Under the pieces are notes generated by a model that was given only the letters and a program-made list of their open reading frames with translations, was not told the origin of the DNA and ran no database searches. DNA of 64,000 bases from Notospermus geniculatus (taxonomy: Eukaryota; Nemertea; Pilidiophora; Heteronemertea; Lineidae): the NCBI GenBank assembly GCA_002633025.1, contig NMRB01000919.1, forward strand, positions 149,460 through 213,459, given 5' to 3'. Each line of letters begins with the position of its first letter. The stretch's first letter is position 1. Position numbers and translations under genes: made by a program. This document shows, piece by piece, positions 26,201-40,071 of this stretch.

Positions 26201-29200
26201 TCTTGTATTGCACTGGCACTAACTTTTTTCCATAGGAAAATACGATCATTGGTAATGACCGTGGCGTACTGCAACACTATACGCAGGGATTTTTACTTAC
26301 CATCAATCTCACAAAATGTCTCTAAAAGGTCATCATGTTGTTTCCAGGACTTGAACGCTTCTTCACTTTCTTCACTGAAAAAAAAACACTATTGTTCAAG
26401 ATAAAGAATCACCTTCACAGTCTAGCCTAGTTATACTAAATATACGCATGAAATAAGTGACATGTACTGTATATTGGTCCCCCAACAATGTAGTTGGCAG
26501 CTACACAGCAAGCAGTAGGCCTATCAGGTACTTGCCCCATTGCGGGCGAACTGGGAAAAGACATAAAGGGCCGTATGCACCAACGAAGATTATCTTGAAC
26601 TCAGGTTGAGCTGCAACTTTTCCATTGTCACATCATGCCCTGGCAAACCTGAACAACTGAAAAGTTGTGGCTCAATCTGAGTTCAAGATACATGTAATCT
26701 TCGTTGGTGCATACGGGCCTAAGGTTTATCTCTGACATTCACCTGACATTTACCTGATGGTTTTGTCAAGGTATCCGAGTTCGTCATTATGATCTTCTTT
26801 ATCTTTGCAAGAACTCTCTGTACCCTGTGCTTCTTTTCGGTACTGCAAAACATGAATTAAAGACTGCATCTTAGATCATGAAATATCAATCTTTACATGT
26901 ATGCTGCCAAGGAGGTTGCCTTTCACCAACTTTTTACGTAGGACTGCAGAATCATACTAAAATTTGAGAAGAGTTTGTTTGTTTGTTCGCAATTTTTTCC
27001 GAGACTGATGAACGGATCGCCGTCAAACTTGGTACCGGTACATGACTCTCCTGTGATCTGGTAAAACCTAGTAAGTCACTTTTTTATGAAAATTGAGTTA
27101 GCCCCAAATTTGAACTTACTAGGTATTATCCCTTCATATTATGAAATAAAAATGCATAAAACCCGTCTCAGTAAGGTTCTTGTTGATGAAAACCGTAACC
27201 ACTGAAATAACTTTGATCAGGAAAAAACACCCTAAGTCATTATGTAACCTGATTAAGCCATCAAACAAAATGAAATGTTAATGCACTGGAAAGACCTTCC
27301 ATTATGCCCGACTAAAAAGGCAACACAAAATTCCTTTTGTCTCCTGGAGTTTAATCCTGTAGGAAAACGGTTTTCCTTGATTTTCTCAAAATTGTCTAAA
27401 TGAGACTTACTAGGTTTTACCAGATCACAGGAGATGTATGCACATGCAGACAGACCTGGGAAGTGTCCTTAAAGGAGTTAGACGCCAAAGTTGTAAACAA
27501 GCTGGTTTGTTTACAAATATGGTCGGCAAACTAGTTTTATTCCTTCGTGCAGGTGGCAGCACCCGTGATCGTTAGACTGGTTCCCGGTCCGATGCAACTC
27601 ACTCACGATATTCACGTCAGTACATATCACCGACAATAGGTGGCAGCACCGCAGGCGTCCGTGGATAGAGAACCAGTGAGTGAGTGTTTACAACTTCGGC
27701 GTCTAACTCCTTTAATACGAAGCCCAAATTTTGATATGACTTTAAGTTTTCGAGATATCAACGACACTAATGAAAATAACAATGCTGTTTAGGTCTTTTG
27801 ACGTCATGACATCCGTGACGTCGGCAACGTCATGTGCGATGGAATGACGTCATGCTGCCACTCGAACGGGTATGATGTCATTACGTTGCCCAAGCGCTCC
27901 TAATGACGTAGCGAGGCCTCTCGCATGAATTTAGCAGTTTCAGTACTGAACGGGTATTGGCTGGTATGAAATAAAGCCAAGAAACACAAAACAAGTTAAC
28001 ACTCCTGAAGTCAATATCATACATGTATCAAAATTAAACAATACGCACTTTATTTTTACCATGTCCATTCACCGAATTACTGTTGGTTTTTCCTTTCAGG
28101 CCTTCAGGCAGATTCTCCTGGAAAGAGAATGCAAAGGTCAATACAGAGAATTTTGAAAACAAATAAAGAATGGGCCTGGCCAAGAACAGCAGTCTATGGT
28201 TATAGATTTTATACATATAAATACCCGGTACATGTGATGCTGAGATCACTATGAAACACATGACATTGATATACATGTATTTAACTATCTTTATTTTGTA
28301 ATTTGCATATCAGGTAATACAAAGCAATGAGCATTCAATTTCTCCAGACATAACAATGTGTGCAATGGGACAACAGCTGACCGGTTGGATGATTCAGCCA
28401 GCTGTTTATCAGTACTGGGAGTTATCACATATGGTGTGCAAAAAAATTGAAGGCAAAGAGACGATATAAACCATGACAAATCTGAAAATAAAACATTCAC
28501 AAGCAGGTGACACTGACAGGTGTTTGTAGAGCAATGAATGATATCAAAAATATACATGGCTCAATGTACATGTATGATTTTTTCATTACAATGTCACTAA
28601 TTTCTGCATGGATCATGTTTTTCGAAGGAGACGAATGAAGGAGTTGCCAGGGAAGCTGACGGCTCCAGCAAGGATTCAAGAGTGACAATCGAATTTGATA
28701 TGACTTTGAAACGACTTTTTAGAAAGCTTTGAAAACCTTTTTATTTCTACATTAATGTTTTATATCTTAATACTTTCTGTTTTTATTGTATAGGTGCTAA
28801 GAAAATGATGTCATTAATGTAGCACTCTAATATGAATTATTATTATTATTATTATTATTATATGAGACAAATACAGCAGATGAAACAGAAAACAGATGAT
28901 CAAGAAGCTGTGACAAAGCTGAAATGAAAAATCACAATTCGGTGTAAACTGCGCAATGGATCACATACCAAAGGAGATAAATTAAAATTGTCAGAGAACC
29001 ACAGAAGTGGGTGACATCATTTTCTAAGCACTGTACAATAAAAACAGGAAATATTAAGATATAAAACATTAACGTAGAAATAAAAAATTTCGAGGTAGCC
29101 GTGTTGATCAAGAAGATTGAAATCAGGAAAAAGTACATAATAACACCATTTTTTGTAGATCAACTTGAGTATATTGACAGACCTGATGAAGGCACGGTAG

Positions 29201-31095
29201 TGTCGAAAGCTCGTCCCAATATACTCAAGTTGATCTACAAAAAATGGTGTTATTATGTACTTTTTCCTGGTAGAAATAAAAAGGTTTTCAAAGCTTTCTT
29301 AACAGGTGTTTCAAAGTCATATCAAATGAAGCCAGCAATCGAATTCAAAGAACCATATTTTGTGGCCAAATCTTCATTTGGGAAGTCAAGCAGGAGGGAC
29401 AAGGATGAGATTTTTTAAAATCATATAAAAGTAAATTAATTAGTTGACTGGTGACACCTGCAAACTCTTGATTCAATGACTGCTTACCTTTGAACATGGT
29501 TTTACATGACAATCTCGGAGGGAACATTCATACGTGTTTTCCCAGAAAGCACAAGGCTTGTTTATGTTCACCTGGTAAATGGAGGCAAAGAAATGACTGT
29601 AAAGTGTGATGAATATTCTAATGAAATGACATTTAAAATAAGGCACCAAATCTATTGGTGACAACAGGTCAGGCGCCGCAAATCAATTCTAAGGTATTGT
29701 AATTGACTATTGATAAAAAGACAACTATGATAGCAAAAAAAACACTTTATTACAAAGAAAGATATATTTTGAAAAATTGAAAGCCATACAGTACAAATAC
29801 TTCTCCCTTGTGCTGAAAAAAATTCTATTTCTGTGGAAAGCAGCAATGGTAATCTCCTAATTAATTGTTGGGCCAACAACACCTTCTGCACGACTTCACA
29901 TGAACTTACCTTGAAATATCTAAAGTAGTCTTTCTCAGTGAGGCTTCTTAGAATTGGGTATATCTTCAGGTTATTGAAGGAGTCCACACTCTCAACTTTA
30001 CATGAACAGTCATCAATCTCGCCCATCAGCTATTAAAGAGAGAATTCACAACATTTCCATCCTGGCCTTGTGCACACCACTATCAGTATCAGTTCAAGAG
30101 AAGCTGTATTATTGGAATGAAGATACATGTAGATTGGGAGAAGATTTCAGGATAAAGAAACATAGGCCTACCAGCGCTCGAAATAAAAATCAAAATGAAA
30201 ACACATGCAAAAATGTTCAATTCACAGTTGGAATTGAAAAAAAGATGGCGGCCGCTAATTTACCCCCACTTCCAAAATACTGCAGACTGGCGAGTTAGTG
30301 TCGAGTGCCTGAGGAGGGGGGGTCCGGGATTAACTTGATAGCTGCATTAATGCAACCTTGGAGGAATTATACTGAATTCCTCCAAGGTCAAAATATGGGA
30401 GAACAAAATCACTGTGTGACGGTGTTTTTATTTCTTTTCAAAAATTGGTTGGTGATGAATGAACAACCTCTTTGGTGTTACAGCATAATTCCTCCAAGAT
30501 GCAACTTAACTGCATCATAGGGGAAGTGTAATTCCCAATAGCATTCAGGTTTTTGAGGATACCCATTAAAATACAGCTGATCTTAGTTTCCTTTCCATGG
30601 AGAGTATTAGACCAAAAGTTCATCATTCTCACCTTGCACAAAATTTCGATAGGGTACCTTCCCAGTTCACCATAAATTGGACCGTGGACGTTCTGACCAA
30701 TGACCTGTGGACGTTCTGACCAACGTCCCGTGGACGTTTTGACCGAAGTGCGGCGTGGACGTTTTGACCAATGGACGTTCTGACCGATAACCCATGCCAG
30801 GTGCGCCCCCTCTGGATCCGCGCCTGGGTAGGCCTCGTTGGAGGCGTAGCCCTTGTGTTGTGCATGACATACTAGGCCTATGGCATGCATGCAGCCATGC
30901 ACGAGCGCGCATGTAGGGCCTAGGCCTAGGCCTAGGCCTATGTATATTGCACCTTGTCCTTGCATTGCAGCAGAGAAGCATGAGAAGGCGGCGGCTACTC
31001 ACCTTGCAAAAACATCCCGCAGGCTCTGCACACTTTATTGTGTTGAGGTTGCAGAGAATGCTGACCAAAGAAATTAGAATTGGATATCGTATCAT
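2143..31095 (-). CDS. ERO1: ERO1, endoplasmic reticulum oxidoreductase 1 (15 exons, 3' end missing)
   Basis: ERO1 is a FAD flavoenzyme of the ER lumen. It reoxidises protein disulfide isomerase and passes electrons to oxygen, giving peroxide. Fifteen minus-strand exons splice in phase to 1340 nt (about 447 residues); the vertebrate protein is about 468. A hydrophobic signal peptide (residues 1-22) precedes CFCK. The outer shuttle pair is Cys87/Cys92 (C-SLRD-C), with Cys78 and Cys97 nearby. The FAD region has ERFTGYKG in exon 7 and [10 protein letters not shown] in exon 10. The active site is CVGCDKC (Cys388/391/394). The last ~20-25 residues after LFNAFAR are absent from 1-2142, probably lost at the n at 1616. 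NDUFAF7 starts head to head 0.9 kb upstream. Alpha and beta paralogues cannot be told apart. Confidence 0.93.
2383..2921. mobile_element. pogo/Tigger-like non-autonomous element with TA duplication
   Basis: The ends are CAGTAGAATCCG...TAAGTCGTCA and its complement, flanked by TA on both sides (2381-2382, 2922-2923). At least ten copies of TAAGTCGTCA or its close variants lie inside, mostly near the ends. No transposase is seen. CAGT(A/G) ends with a TA target fit the pogo branch of Tc1/mariner; assignment is by end sequence only. Confidence 0.7.
3014..3100 (-). CDS. ERO1: ERO1 exon 14 (active-site CVGCDKC)
   Basis: 87 nt: [20 protein letters not shown] then KCRLWGKLQ. The C-x-x-C-x-x-C active site sits next to FAD in known structures. 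Acceptor TTTGCAG, donor CAG|GTGCGT. Confidence 0.96.
3483..3590. mobile_element. Short element copy, uninterrupted
   Basis: Sister of the 1193-1470 copy in the opposite orientation, without the nested foldback. It lies in the ERO1 intron between exons 13 and 14. Confidence 0.4.
3755..3824 (-). CDS. ERO1: ERO1 exon 13
   Basis: 70 nt: [16 protein letters not shown] then IEALKLK. Acceptor ATATTTCAG, donor AAG|GTAAGT, ends phase 0. Confidence 0.94.
4099..4305 (+). mobile_element. tRNA-derived SINE, family 1, copy 2 (head lost)
   Basis: It contains GCATGGGACAATAAGC, GTGCCTTGTACCTTGTGCC and CACCAGGGCCAATTATGC, matching the body of the copies at 1835, 49284 and 57893. The tRNA-like head is missing. 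Confidence 0.55.
4313..4489 (+). repeat. Short copy of the AGCTCACC family
   Basis: GAGTTTCGGTCCAGAGGTAG through to CTCACCTCACAGAGGTGAGC, without the GACGACGG array. It matches 43376-43548 closely. Confidence 0.55.
4582..4658 (-). CDS. ERO1: ERO1 exon 12
   Basis: 77 nt: [20 protein letters not shown], then LLETV. It matches the F-x-TGN-x-x-x-DEE...LL segment of the family. Donor AA|GTAAGT. Confidence 0.92.
4884..5110. mobile_element. Foldback element
   Basis: CTAACTCATACTTCGACGCACGA at the left is mirrored at 5070-5110 (CGTGCGTTGG...TCGAAGTATGAACTAG). It lies 80 bp from ERO1 exon 11. Confidence 0.55.
5193..5359 (-). CDS. ERO1: ERO1 exon 11
   Basis: 167 nt. It encodes [15 protein letters not shown], then [20 protein letters not shown], a hallmark ERO1 block. 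Acceptor TTTTTTGTAG, donor GAG|GTGAGT. Confidence 0.95.
6337..6626. mobile_element. Foldback element
   Basis: TTAAAGGACCACTGTATTGC is mirrored by GCAATACTG...TGGTCCTTTAA at the right end. The open frame over 6231-6476 is a by-product of this repeat. Confidence 0.6.
7269..7438. mobile_element. 170-bp foldback element
   Basis: TGTGACCCGTGACAGCAAAAT is mirrored by ATTTTGCTGTCACGGGTCAC, flanked by TA on both sides. It is short, palindromic and non-coding. Its ends resemble the family at 7606, 41764 and 52634. Confidence 0.65.
7606..7811. mobile_element. TGTGACC-family MITE, copy 1
   Basis: About 200 bp; the ends are related to TGTGACCCTCTACAGCAAA and inverted. The middle holds GATGACACCAG, AAACTGACAAACATTTGGT and CAGACAGACA, shared with the copies at 41764-41967 and 52634-52832. 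Confidence 0.6.
7938..8030 (-). CDS. ERO1: ERO1 exon 10 (FAD-binding helix)
   Basis: 93 nt. It encodes [19 protein letters not shown] then ITVHL. The two histidines in GLH...VHL contact FAD in the family. Acceptor TTTTTCAG, donor CCTG|GTAAGC, phase 1. Confidence 0.94.
8579..8862. mobile_element. Foldback element with an internal minisatellite
   Basis: CGGTGGCCCAAACATGCCAT and ~35 further bases (TATATTTTTATCC, TTCTGAACAT) are mirrored at 8805-8862. Between the arms lies a 21-bp tandem array (8656-8792) ending at an n at 8793. Confidence 0.7.
8656..8792 (+). repeat. Minisatellite, 21 bp x ~6.5
   Basis: The unit is CACCCGGGTGGAAAACATT plus two bases; CACCCGGGTG is itself a palindrome. The n at 8793 suggests the array length is not resolved. 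Confidence 0.85.
8965..9082 (+). repeat. Minisatellite, 17 bp x ~7
   Basis: The unit is GGCAAATGGGGACGACT with G/A variation (GACAACT). It begins 100 bp after the foldback at 8579-8862 and is unrelated in sequence. The region 9200-9520 holds nothing recognisable. Confidence 0.85.
9529..9647. mobile_element. 119-bp foldback element
   Basis: GGGCCGTATTCTAGAAGCTT is mirrored by GACTTCTAGAATACGGGCC. A short MITE in ERO1 intron DNA. Confidence 0.6.
10427..10560 (+). repeat. GGATCCGCGC-type interspersed repeat
   Basis: AAGAGGAGGCGCCC...ATTTCATGGTC...CCCCTCTGGATCCGCGC resembles, in reverse, 50165-50342, and its end recurs at 30795-30825. An n at 10423 abuts the left edge. Confidence 0.4.
10919..11070 (+). 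mobile_element. tRNA-derived SINE, family 2, copy 1
   Basis: A box TGGCGCAGTGG and B box GGTTCGATTC with about 33 bases between, framed by AGGGTAGT/ACTACCCT. The T stem does not pair well, so this is not a functional tRNA. The body (AAAGGATCAAGTTGTG) recurs at 38430-38470. Confidence 0.55.
11110..11460. mobile_element. Foldback element, ~350 bp
   Basis: TTAAGGTGCCCACAGG...TTGCGTCTTGAAGCAACT is mirrored by AGTTGCTTCAAGACGCAA...AAGCACCTTTA. No coding content. Confidence 0.6.
11839..11990. mobile_element. Foldback element, ~150 bp
   Basis: GCCTGAAGCGGGGTTC at the left is mirrored by GAACCCCGCTTGAGGC at the right, with a GACCGGATCCG/TTTCGTCTGATTCAGGTCCG inner pair. Confidence 0.5.
12517..12636. 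mobile_element. Foldback MITE, sister of 26568-26718
   Basis: It carries AAGATTATCTTGAACTCAGG, AGCTTTTCAATTGTTC, GCATGATGTGACA and GTTGTGGCTCAACC, all shared with 26568-26718. Confidence 0.6.
12637..14275 (-). mobile_element. Long AGCTCAGCTGACC-family element, reverse copy, interrupted by an N gap
   Basis: It starts AAGAGGCCCATGGGCCTTGC and ends GACCTTTGGTCAGCTGAGCT, the reverse complement of the order at 33362-35045. Shared inner words include GCGCCCCCTGGTG, ATTTTCTACATCAG (as complement) and CAATATCTCAGCCCC. No long frame is seen outside the gap. Confidence 0.6.
12804..13413. other. Assembly gap (610 N)
   Basis: Run of N within a repeat in the ERO1 intron between exon 10 and the candidate microexon. 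It could hide a small ERO1 exon. Confidence 0.99.
14286..14371. mobile_element. 86-bp near-perfect hairpin
   Basis: GGTGATTTCAAAGTTGGTGT is followed, after a ~25-base loop, by its exact complement. It directly follows the element at 12637-14275. Confidence 0.65.
14854..14868 (-). CDS. ERO1: Possible 15-nt ERO1 microexon
   Basis: CTGAATACCTTGAAG lies between TTTTTCTAG and GTAACA and encodes AEYLE in the phase needed by exons 8 and 10, giving YLEGLCLEKR. Known ERO1 proteins have a Trp-Leu-Glu-Gly and about eight more residues here. The true exon may therefore be elsewhere, for example in the gap at 12804-13413. Confidence 0.4.
15040..15235 (+). repeat. Degenerate tandem repeat, ~38-48 bp x 5
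   Basis: Five imperfect units around ATTCATTGCATTTCTAATG...CAAACACAAT. Around it, 14380-14850 and 15240-16050 hold nothing recognisable apart from a (TA)n tract near 14971. Confidence 0.6.
16055..16350 (+). repeat. Degenerate ~105-bp tandem repeat x 3
   Basis: Three diverged units share GGGGAAGCA(T/G)TGCAATGGACACAA and GCAGGGAGG. Intron DNA. Confidence 0.45.
17408..18165. mobile_element. Foldback element interrupted by further insertions
   Basis: The ends GGCTCAAGTAGAGTATAGCG and CCGCTATACTCAACTTGACC are those of the intact 132-bp sister at 43729-43860. The intervening DNA includes a complete foldback (17470-17751) and about 320 bp of other sequence. Confidence 0.6.
17470..17751. mobile_element. 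Nested foldback element
   Basis: GGCCCTGTCACACTTCTG is mirrored by AAAAGTGTGACAGGGCC; inner pair CCTTATGAGTTG/CAACTCATAAGG. It sits inside the 17408-18165 element. Confidence 0.65.
18480..19968 (+). repeat. AGCTCACC/GACGACGG family repeat with internal 140-150 bp tandem units
   Basis: Four head-to-tail units of about 145 bp (18607-19140) each carry GCCACCTGGCGGCCATATTGG (one GGTGGCCATG) and TTCCTGAGTTACAGCACTTT. They are followed by GTGACCTTGAAAAGTAGGTC, GTTACGAAACGTGCC, a GAC/GGAC array, an added CTTGTGCACC array (19555-19700) and the end palindrome AGCTCACCACGGTGAGCT at about 19951. Confidence 0.65.
19555..19720 (+). repeat. Irregular minisatellite on CTTGTGCACC
   Basis: Repeated CCTTGTGCACC/CCTTGTGGATCAAAA words inside the repeat at 18480-19968, absent from its relative at 42620-43548. 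The 2.1 kb from 19970 to 22140 holds no gene signal; an AT-rich palindrome lies at 21785-21845. Confidence 0.55.
22143..22186 (-). CDS. ERO1: ERO1 exon 8
   Basis: 44 nt: [14 protein letters not shown], linking ENCFK to the helix with the FAD histidines. Acceptor TTCTTTTCAG, donor G|GTTAGT. Phase matches both neighbours. Confidence 0.75.
22569..22980. mobile_element. GTGAGGCAGTCTAGG MITE, copy 1, interrupted
   Basis: The left end GTGAGGCAGTCTAGGAAAAC and the inner words GATCAACAAGGG, GATCTGCTACTGTTTAC and ATTTCAACTATTGAAATG are shared with 53332-53519 and 60003-60207. The right end is truncated after GACGGGTTTT. A foldback is inserted at 22674-22895. Confidence 0.7.
22674..22895. mobile_element. 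222-bp nested foldback with 5-bp target duplication GTTAC
   Basis: CACTGTGGTGATTCGTACAC and GACAGGAC are mirrored at the right end. GTTAC occurs immediately before (22669-22673) and after (22896-22900). The uninterrupted sister copies show a single GTTAC, so the duplication came with insertion. Confidence 0.8.
22990..25050. other. ERO1 intron DNA, no feature seen
   Basis: I see no exon, repeat structure or RNA gene in this stretch. The open frames here (such as 23699-24034) have AT-rich composition, no splice support and no recognisable motif. Confidence 0.5.
25053..25274. mobile_element. Foldback element
   Basis: TACCGTACATGTATACGCAAATA at the left (with a CATG insertion) and TATTTGCGTATACGGTA at the right; inner pair CACGAATT/AATTTTTACACGTG. 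Confidence 0.6.
25284..25547. mobile_element. Foldback element
   Basis: GGCCTTTATATTCCCTAATT is mirrored by AATTTGGGGGAATATAAAGGCC. The middle has a C/G-rich inverted pair (CCCCCCATCAG...CTGGGGGGAG). It ends 130 bp from ERO1 exon 7. Confidence 0.6.
25678..25798 (-). CDS. ERO1: ERO1 exon 7
   Basis: 121 nt. It encodes [16 protein letters not shown] and [11 protein letters not shown], among the most conserved ERO1 blocks. The Arg in PERFTGYKG lines the FAD site in solved structures. Donor AA|GTAAGT. Confidence 0.95.
26301..26374 (-). CDS. ERO1: ERO1 exon 6
   Basis: 74 nt. It encodes [20 protein letters not shown] followed by FCEID, the family's W-x-x-HDD...FCE segment. Acceptor TTTTTTTCAG; donor GATG|GTAAGT, phase 1. 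Confidence 0.92.
26568..26718. mobile_element. 151-bp foldback MITE
   Basis: GGGCCGTATGCACCAACGAA is mirrored by TTCGTTGGTGCATACGGGCC. It lies 35 bp downstream of ERO1 exon 5. Sister copy at 12517-12636. Confidence 0.75.
26754..26842 (-). CDS. ERO1: ERO1 exon 5 (variable loop)
   Basis: 89 nt, residues 123-152. It is acidic and polar with one cysteine ([12 protein letters not shown]), the place where vertebrate ERO1 carries a regulatory cysteine. Equivalence is inferred from position only. It ends phase 2 at AG|GTAAAT. Confidence 0.8.
27469..27715. mobile_element. Foldback element, ~247 bp
   Basis: TTAAAGGAGTTAGACGCC and AAGTTGTAAACA are mirrored by TGTTTACAACTTCGG and CGTCTAACTCCTTTAA. The middle repeats GGTGGCAGCACCG. 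Confidence 0.7.
28049..28117 (-). CDS. ERO1: ERO1 exon 4 (variable loop)
   Basis: 69 nt, residues 100-122: [10 protein letters not shown], then a polar stretch ending NGHGKNK. I chose donor AAA|GTGCGT over CATG|GTAAAA because only the former keeps exon 5 open (phase 0). Confidence 0.75.
28695..29330. mobile_element. Foldback element with an inner second foldback
   Basis: Outer arms: TTTGATATGACTTTGAAAC...AAAGCTTTGAAAACCTT at 28695-28745, mirrored at 29280-29330. Inner pair: AGTACATAATAACACCATTT...TCAACTTGAGTATATTG at 29130-29175, mirrored at 29215-29268. An ATT microsatellite lies at 28838-28861. Confidence 0.65.
29488..29571 (-). CDS. ERO1: ERO1 exon 3 (outer shuttle cysteines)
   Basis: 84 nt, residues 72-99, phase 0. 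It contains [20 protein letters not shown]; the C-x4-C pair takes electrons from PDI in known ERO1 enzymes. Confidence 0.93.
29910..30029 (-). CDS. ERO1: ERO1 exon 2
   Basis: 120 nt, residues 32-71, phase 0 at both ends. It has acceptor TTTAATAG and donor AAG|GTAAGT. It encodes [20 protein letters not shown] and KDYFRYFK, conserved in all ERO1 proteins. Confidence 0.93.
30680..30792 (+). repeat. Minisatellite GTGGACGTTCTGACCAA, irregular x 5
   Basis: Five units of 17-29 bp in ERO1 intron 1, less than 350 bp from exon 1. A GGATCCGCGCCTGGG repeat end follows at 30805-30830. Confidence 0.7.
31003..31095 (-). CDS. ERO1: ERO1 exon 1 (start codon, signal peptide)
   Basis: 93 nt, residues 1-31. 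The ATG at 31095 has a good context (CCACCACA before it); [17 protein letters not shown] is a typical ER signal peptide. The exon ends in CFCK with donor AAG|GTGAGT, phase 0. The upstream ATG is out of frame. Confidence 0.85.
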
Positions 31096-31463
31096 TGTGG
31101 TGGCACTCCTGACATATGCCTAGCACCTCAAACAGATCACGCAGATTGTAAATCTGTTCGCACGATTACTCAGCTTGTCATGTCATTCGACCGAAGAACA
31201 CCTACAGATTACAACAGGATATGATTGCCCGTAAAAATTAGCACTACAGTTATTTGGTCAAATTCACTTTCGCCTCATTTGCTACTATCCTACAATTAAG
31301 ATTACTCGTTTTCGTCTAAAACAACAGCTAATAAACCGTATCTTTTTTTAAATGAATGTCATTTTTTCTTTGCGTAATAATACAACTTGTCATGACGTGG
31401 CTATTTCTGATTAGTTTGGTTCCCGAACCCACCGCTAGGGCCAAAAGGGTTCGGTCAAACTGG

Positions 31464-31477
31464 TTCCCAGAATGCAT
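31464..31477 (+). promoter_or_regulatory. ZNF143/Staf-like site
   Basis: TTCCCAGAATGCAT matches the CCCAGAATGCA core of the ZNF143 motif, common near animal housekeeping promoters. Confidence 0.5.
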
Positions 31478-31486
31478 TTCGCTCCA

Positions 31487-31500
31487 CAATATGGCGGTCG
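31487..31500 (+). promoter_or_regulatory. YY1-like site
   Basis: ACAATATGGCGGTC fits the AANATGGCGGC consensus. YY1 sites in this orientation often sit just after the start of mitochondrial genes such as NDUFAF7. Confidence 0.5.
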
Positions 31501-31595
31501 CTAATAATGCCTCTGGAAACAAACGCCCTCTTCACTTCTGCAAGGTTCTTGCAAAACNTAGAATATTCCCATACAAACGAGGTACTACTTTCCCG

Positions 31596-31615
31596 CCAAT
31601 GTGACCCCGACCACG
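31596..31615 (+). promoter_or_regulatory. ERSE-like CCAAT/CCACG pair
   Basis: CCAAT and CCACG are separated by 10 bases; the canonical ER stress response element has 9. ERO1 is a known unfolded-protein-response target in other animals. Weak match, flagged for testing. Confidence 0.3.
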
Positions 31616-31623
31616 CCCACGGC

Positions 31624-31666
31624 CACGTGACCTGTTTTGACAGGGTATAGTAAACAAAAGCACGTG
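31624..31666. promoter_or_regulatory. Two CACGTG E-boxes
   Basis: Palindromic E-boxes lie at 31624-31629 (GGCCACGTGACC) and 31661-31666 (AGCACGTGGTC), 37 bp apart between starts. Confidence 0.4.
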
Positions 31667-32001
31667 GTCGTGGGCAGCACATGCATGTTATCTCCATCAT
31701 CATCGTTGTCTTTTAATGCAGCGTCATTTGCATTTCTTTTTCCCTTTTGTGCCTTTAAATGTGCTCTGACCAAGAGGCCTATGTATGGTACCAAAAGAAA
31801 AAAAGATTCTAGTGAATTGAAAACACACCCTGGGGCATAAATGTTCATCCACTCTTGGAGTGGTCAGACGTGACTTGTCATCTCTTTGCAGTGCAGTGGC
31901 ACAAAAGTACCAAAGTGCCTCTACCACTGAGAAGGATGAATGCTGGCCACTATTTTTATATTACATTTTTCATTTGCCTACCGGTAATTTTTGAAGTATT
32001 T

Positions 32002-39839
<7,838 letters not shown>

Positions 39840-39953
39840 TCCAAATATCGCAGATTGAGTAACTCCATCTCGAGATAAAGAAACTTTTGTGCCTGAAACC
39901 AGTTGTGATGATTTCTTCAGTAGAAATGTGTTAAAGTTTCATGGATATTATTG

Positions 39954-40071
39954 GTTGATATTCATAAAAGCTAGCAAATGCTTTTACTTCAAGTTTTGTA
40001 GTACATTTACATTGGACCTCTCTGTGCAAATTTTAAGTAAAAGCATTTGCTAACTTTTATGAATACCAGCC
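39954..40071. mobile_element. 118-bp foldback element
   Basis: TTGATATTCATAAAAGCTAG and CAAATGCTTTTACTT are mirrored. It lies in the probable NDUFAF7 3' untranslated region. The following 40080-41760 shows no clear gene feature. Confidence 0.6.

Larger units (their letters stand above)
31096..32001. promoter_or_regulatory. Divergent ERO1/NDUFAF7 promoter region
   Basis: The two start codons are 907 bp apart, head to head. Within this lie a ZNF143-like site, a YY1-like site, a CCAAT/CCACG pair, a CCACGCCCA GC-box-like element and two CACGTG E-boxes, clustered at 31464-31666. No TATA box is obvious at a fixed distance from either start. Transcription starts are not determined. An n lies at 31558. 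Confidence 0.6.

Noticed and set aside
30438-30965. Minus-strand frame of 175 codons in ERO1 intron 1
   Set aside because: It runs through a GTGGACGTT minisatellite and TAGGCC repeats; exons 1 and 2 join in phase without it.
31491-31545. ATG in the YY1-like site as NDUFAF7 start (MAVANNASGNKRP)
   Set aside because: The following donor is weak and phase 0, whereas exon 2 needs phase 1.
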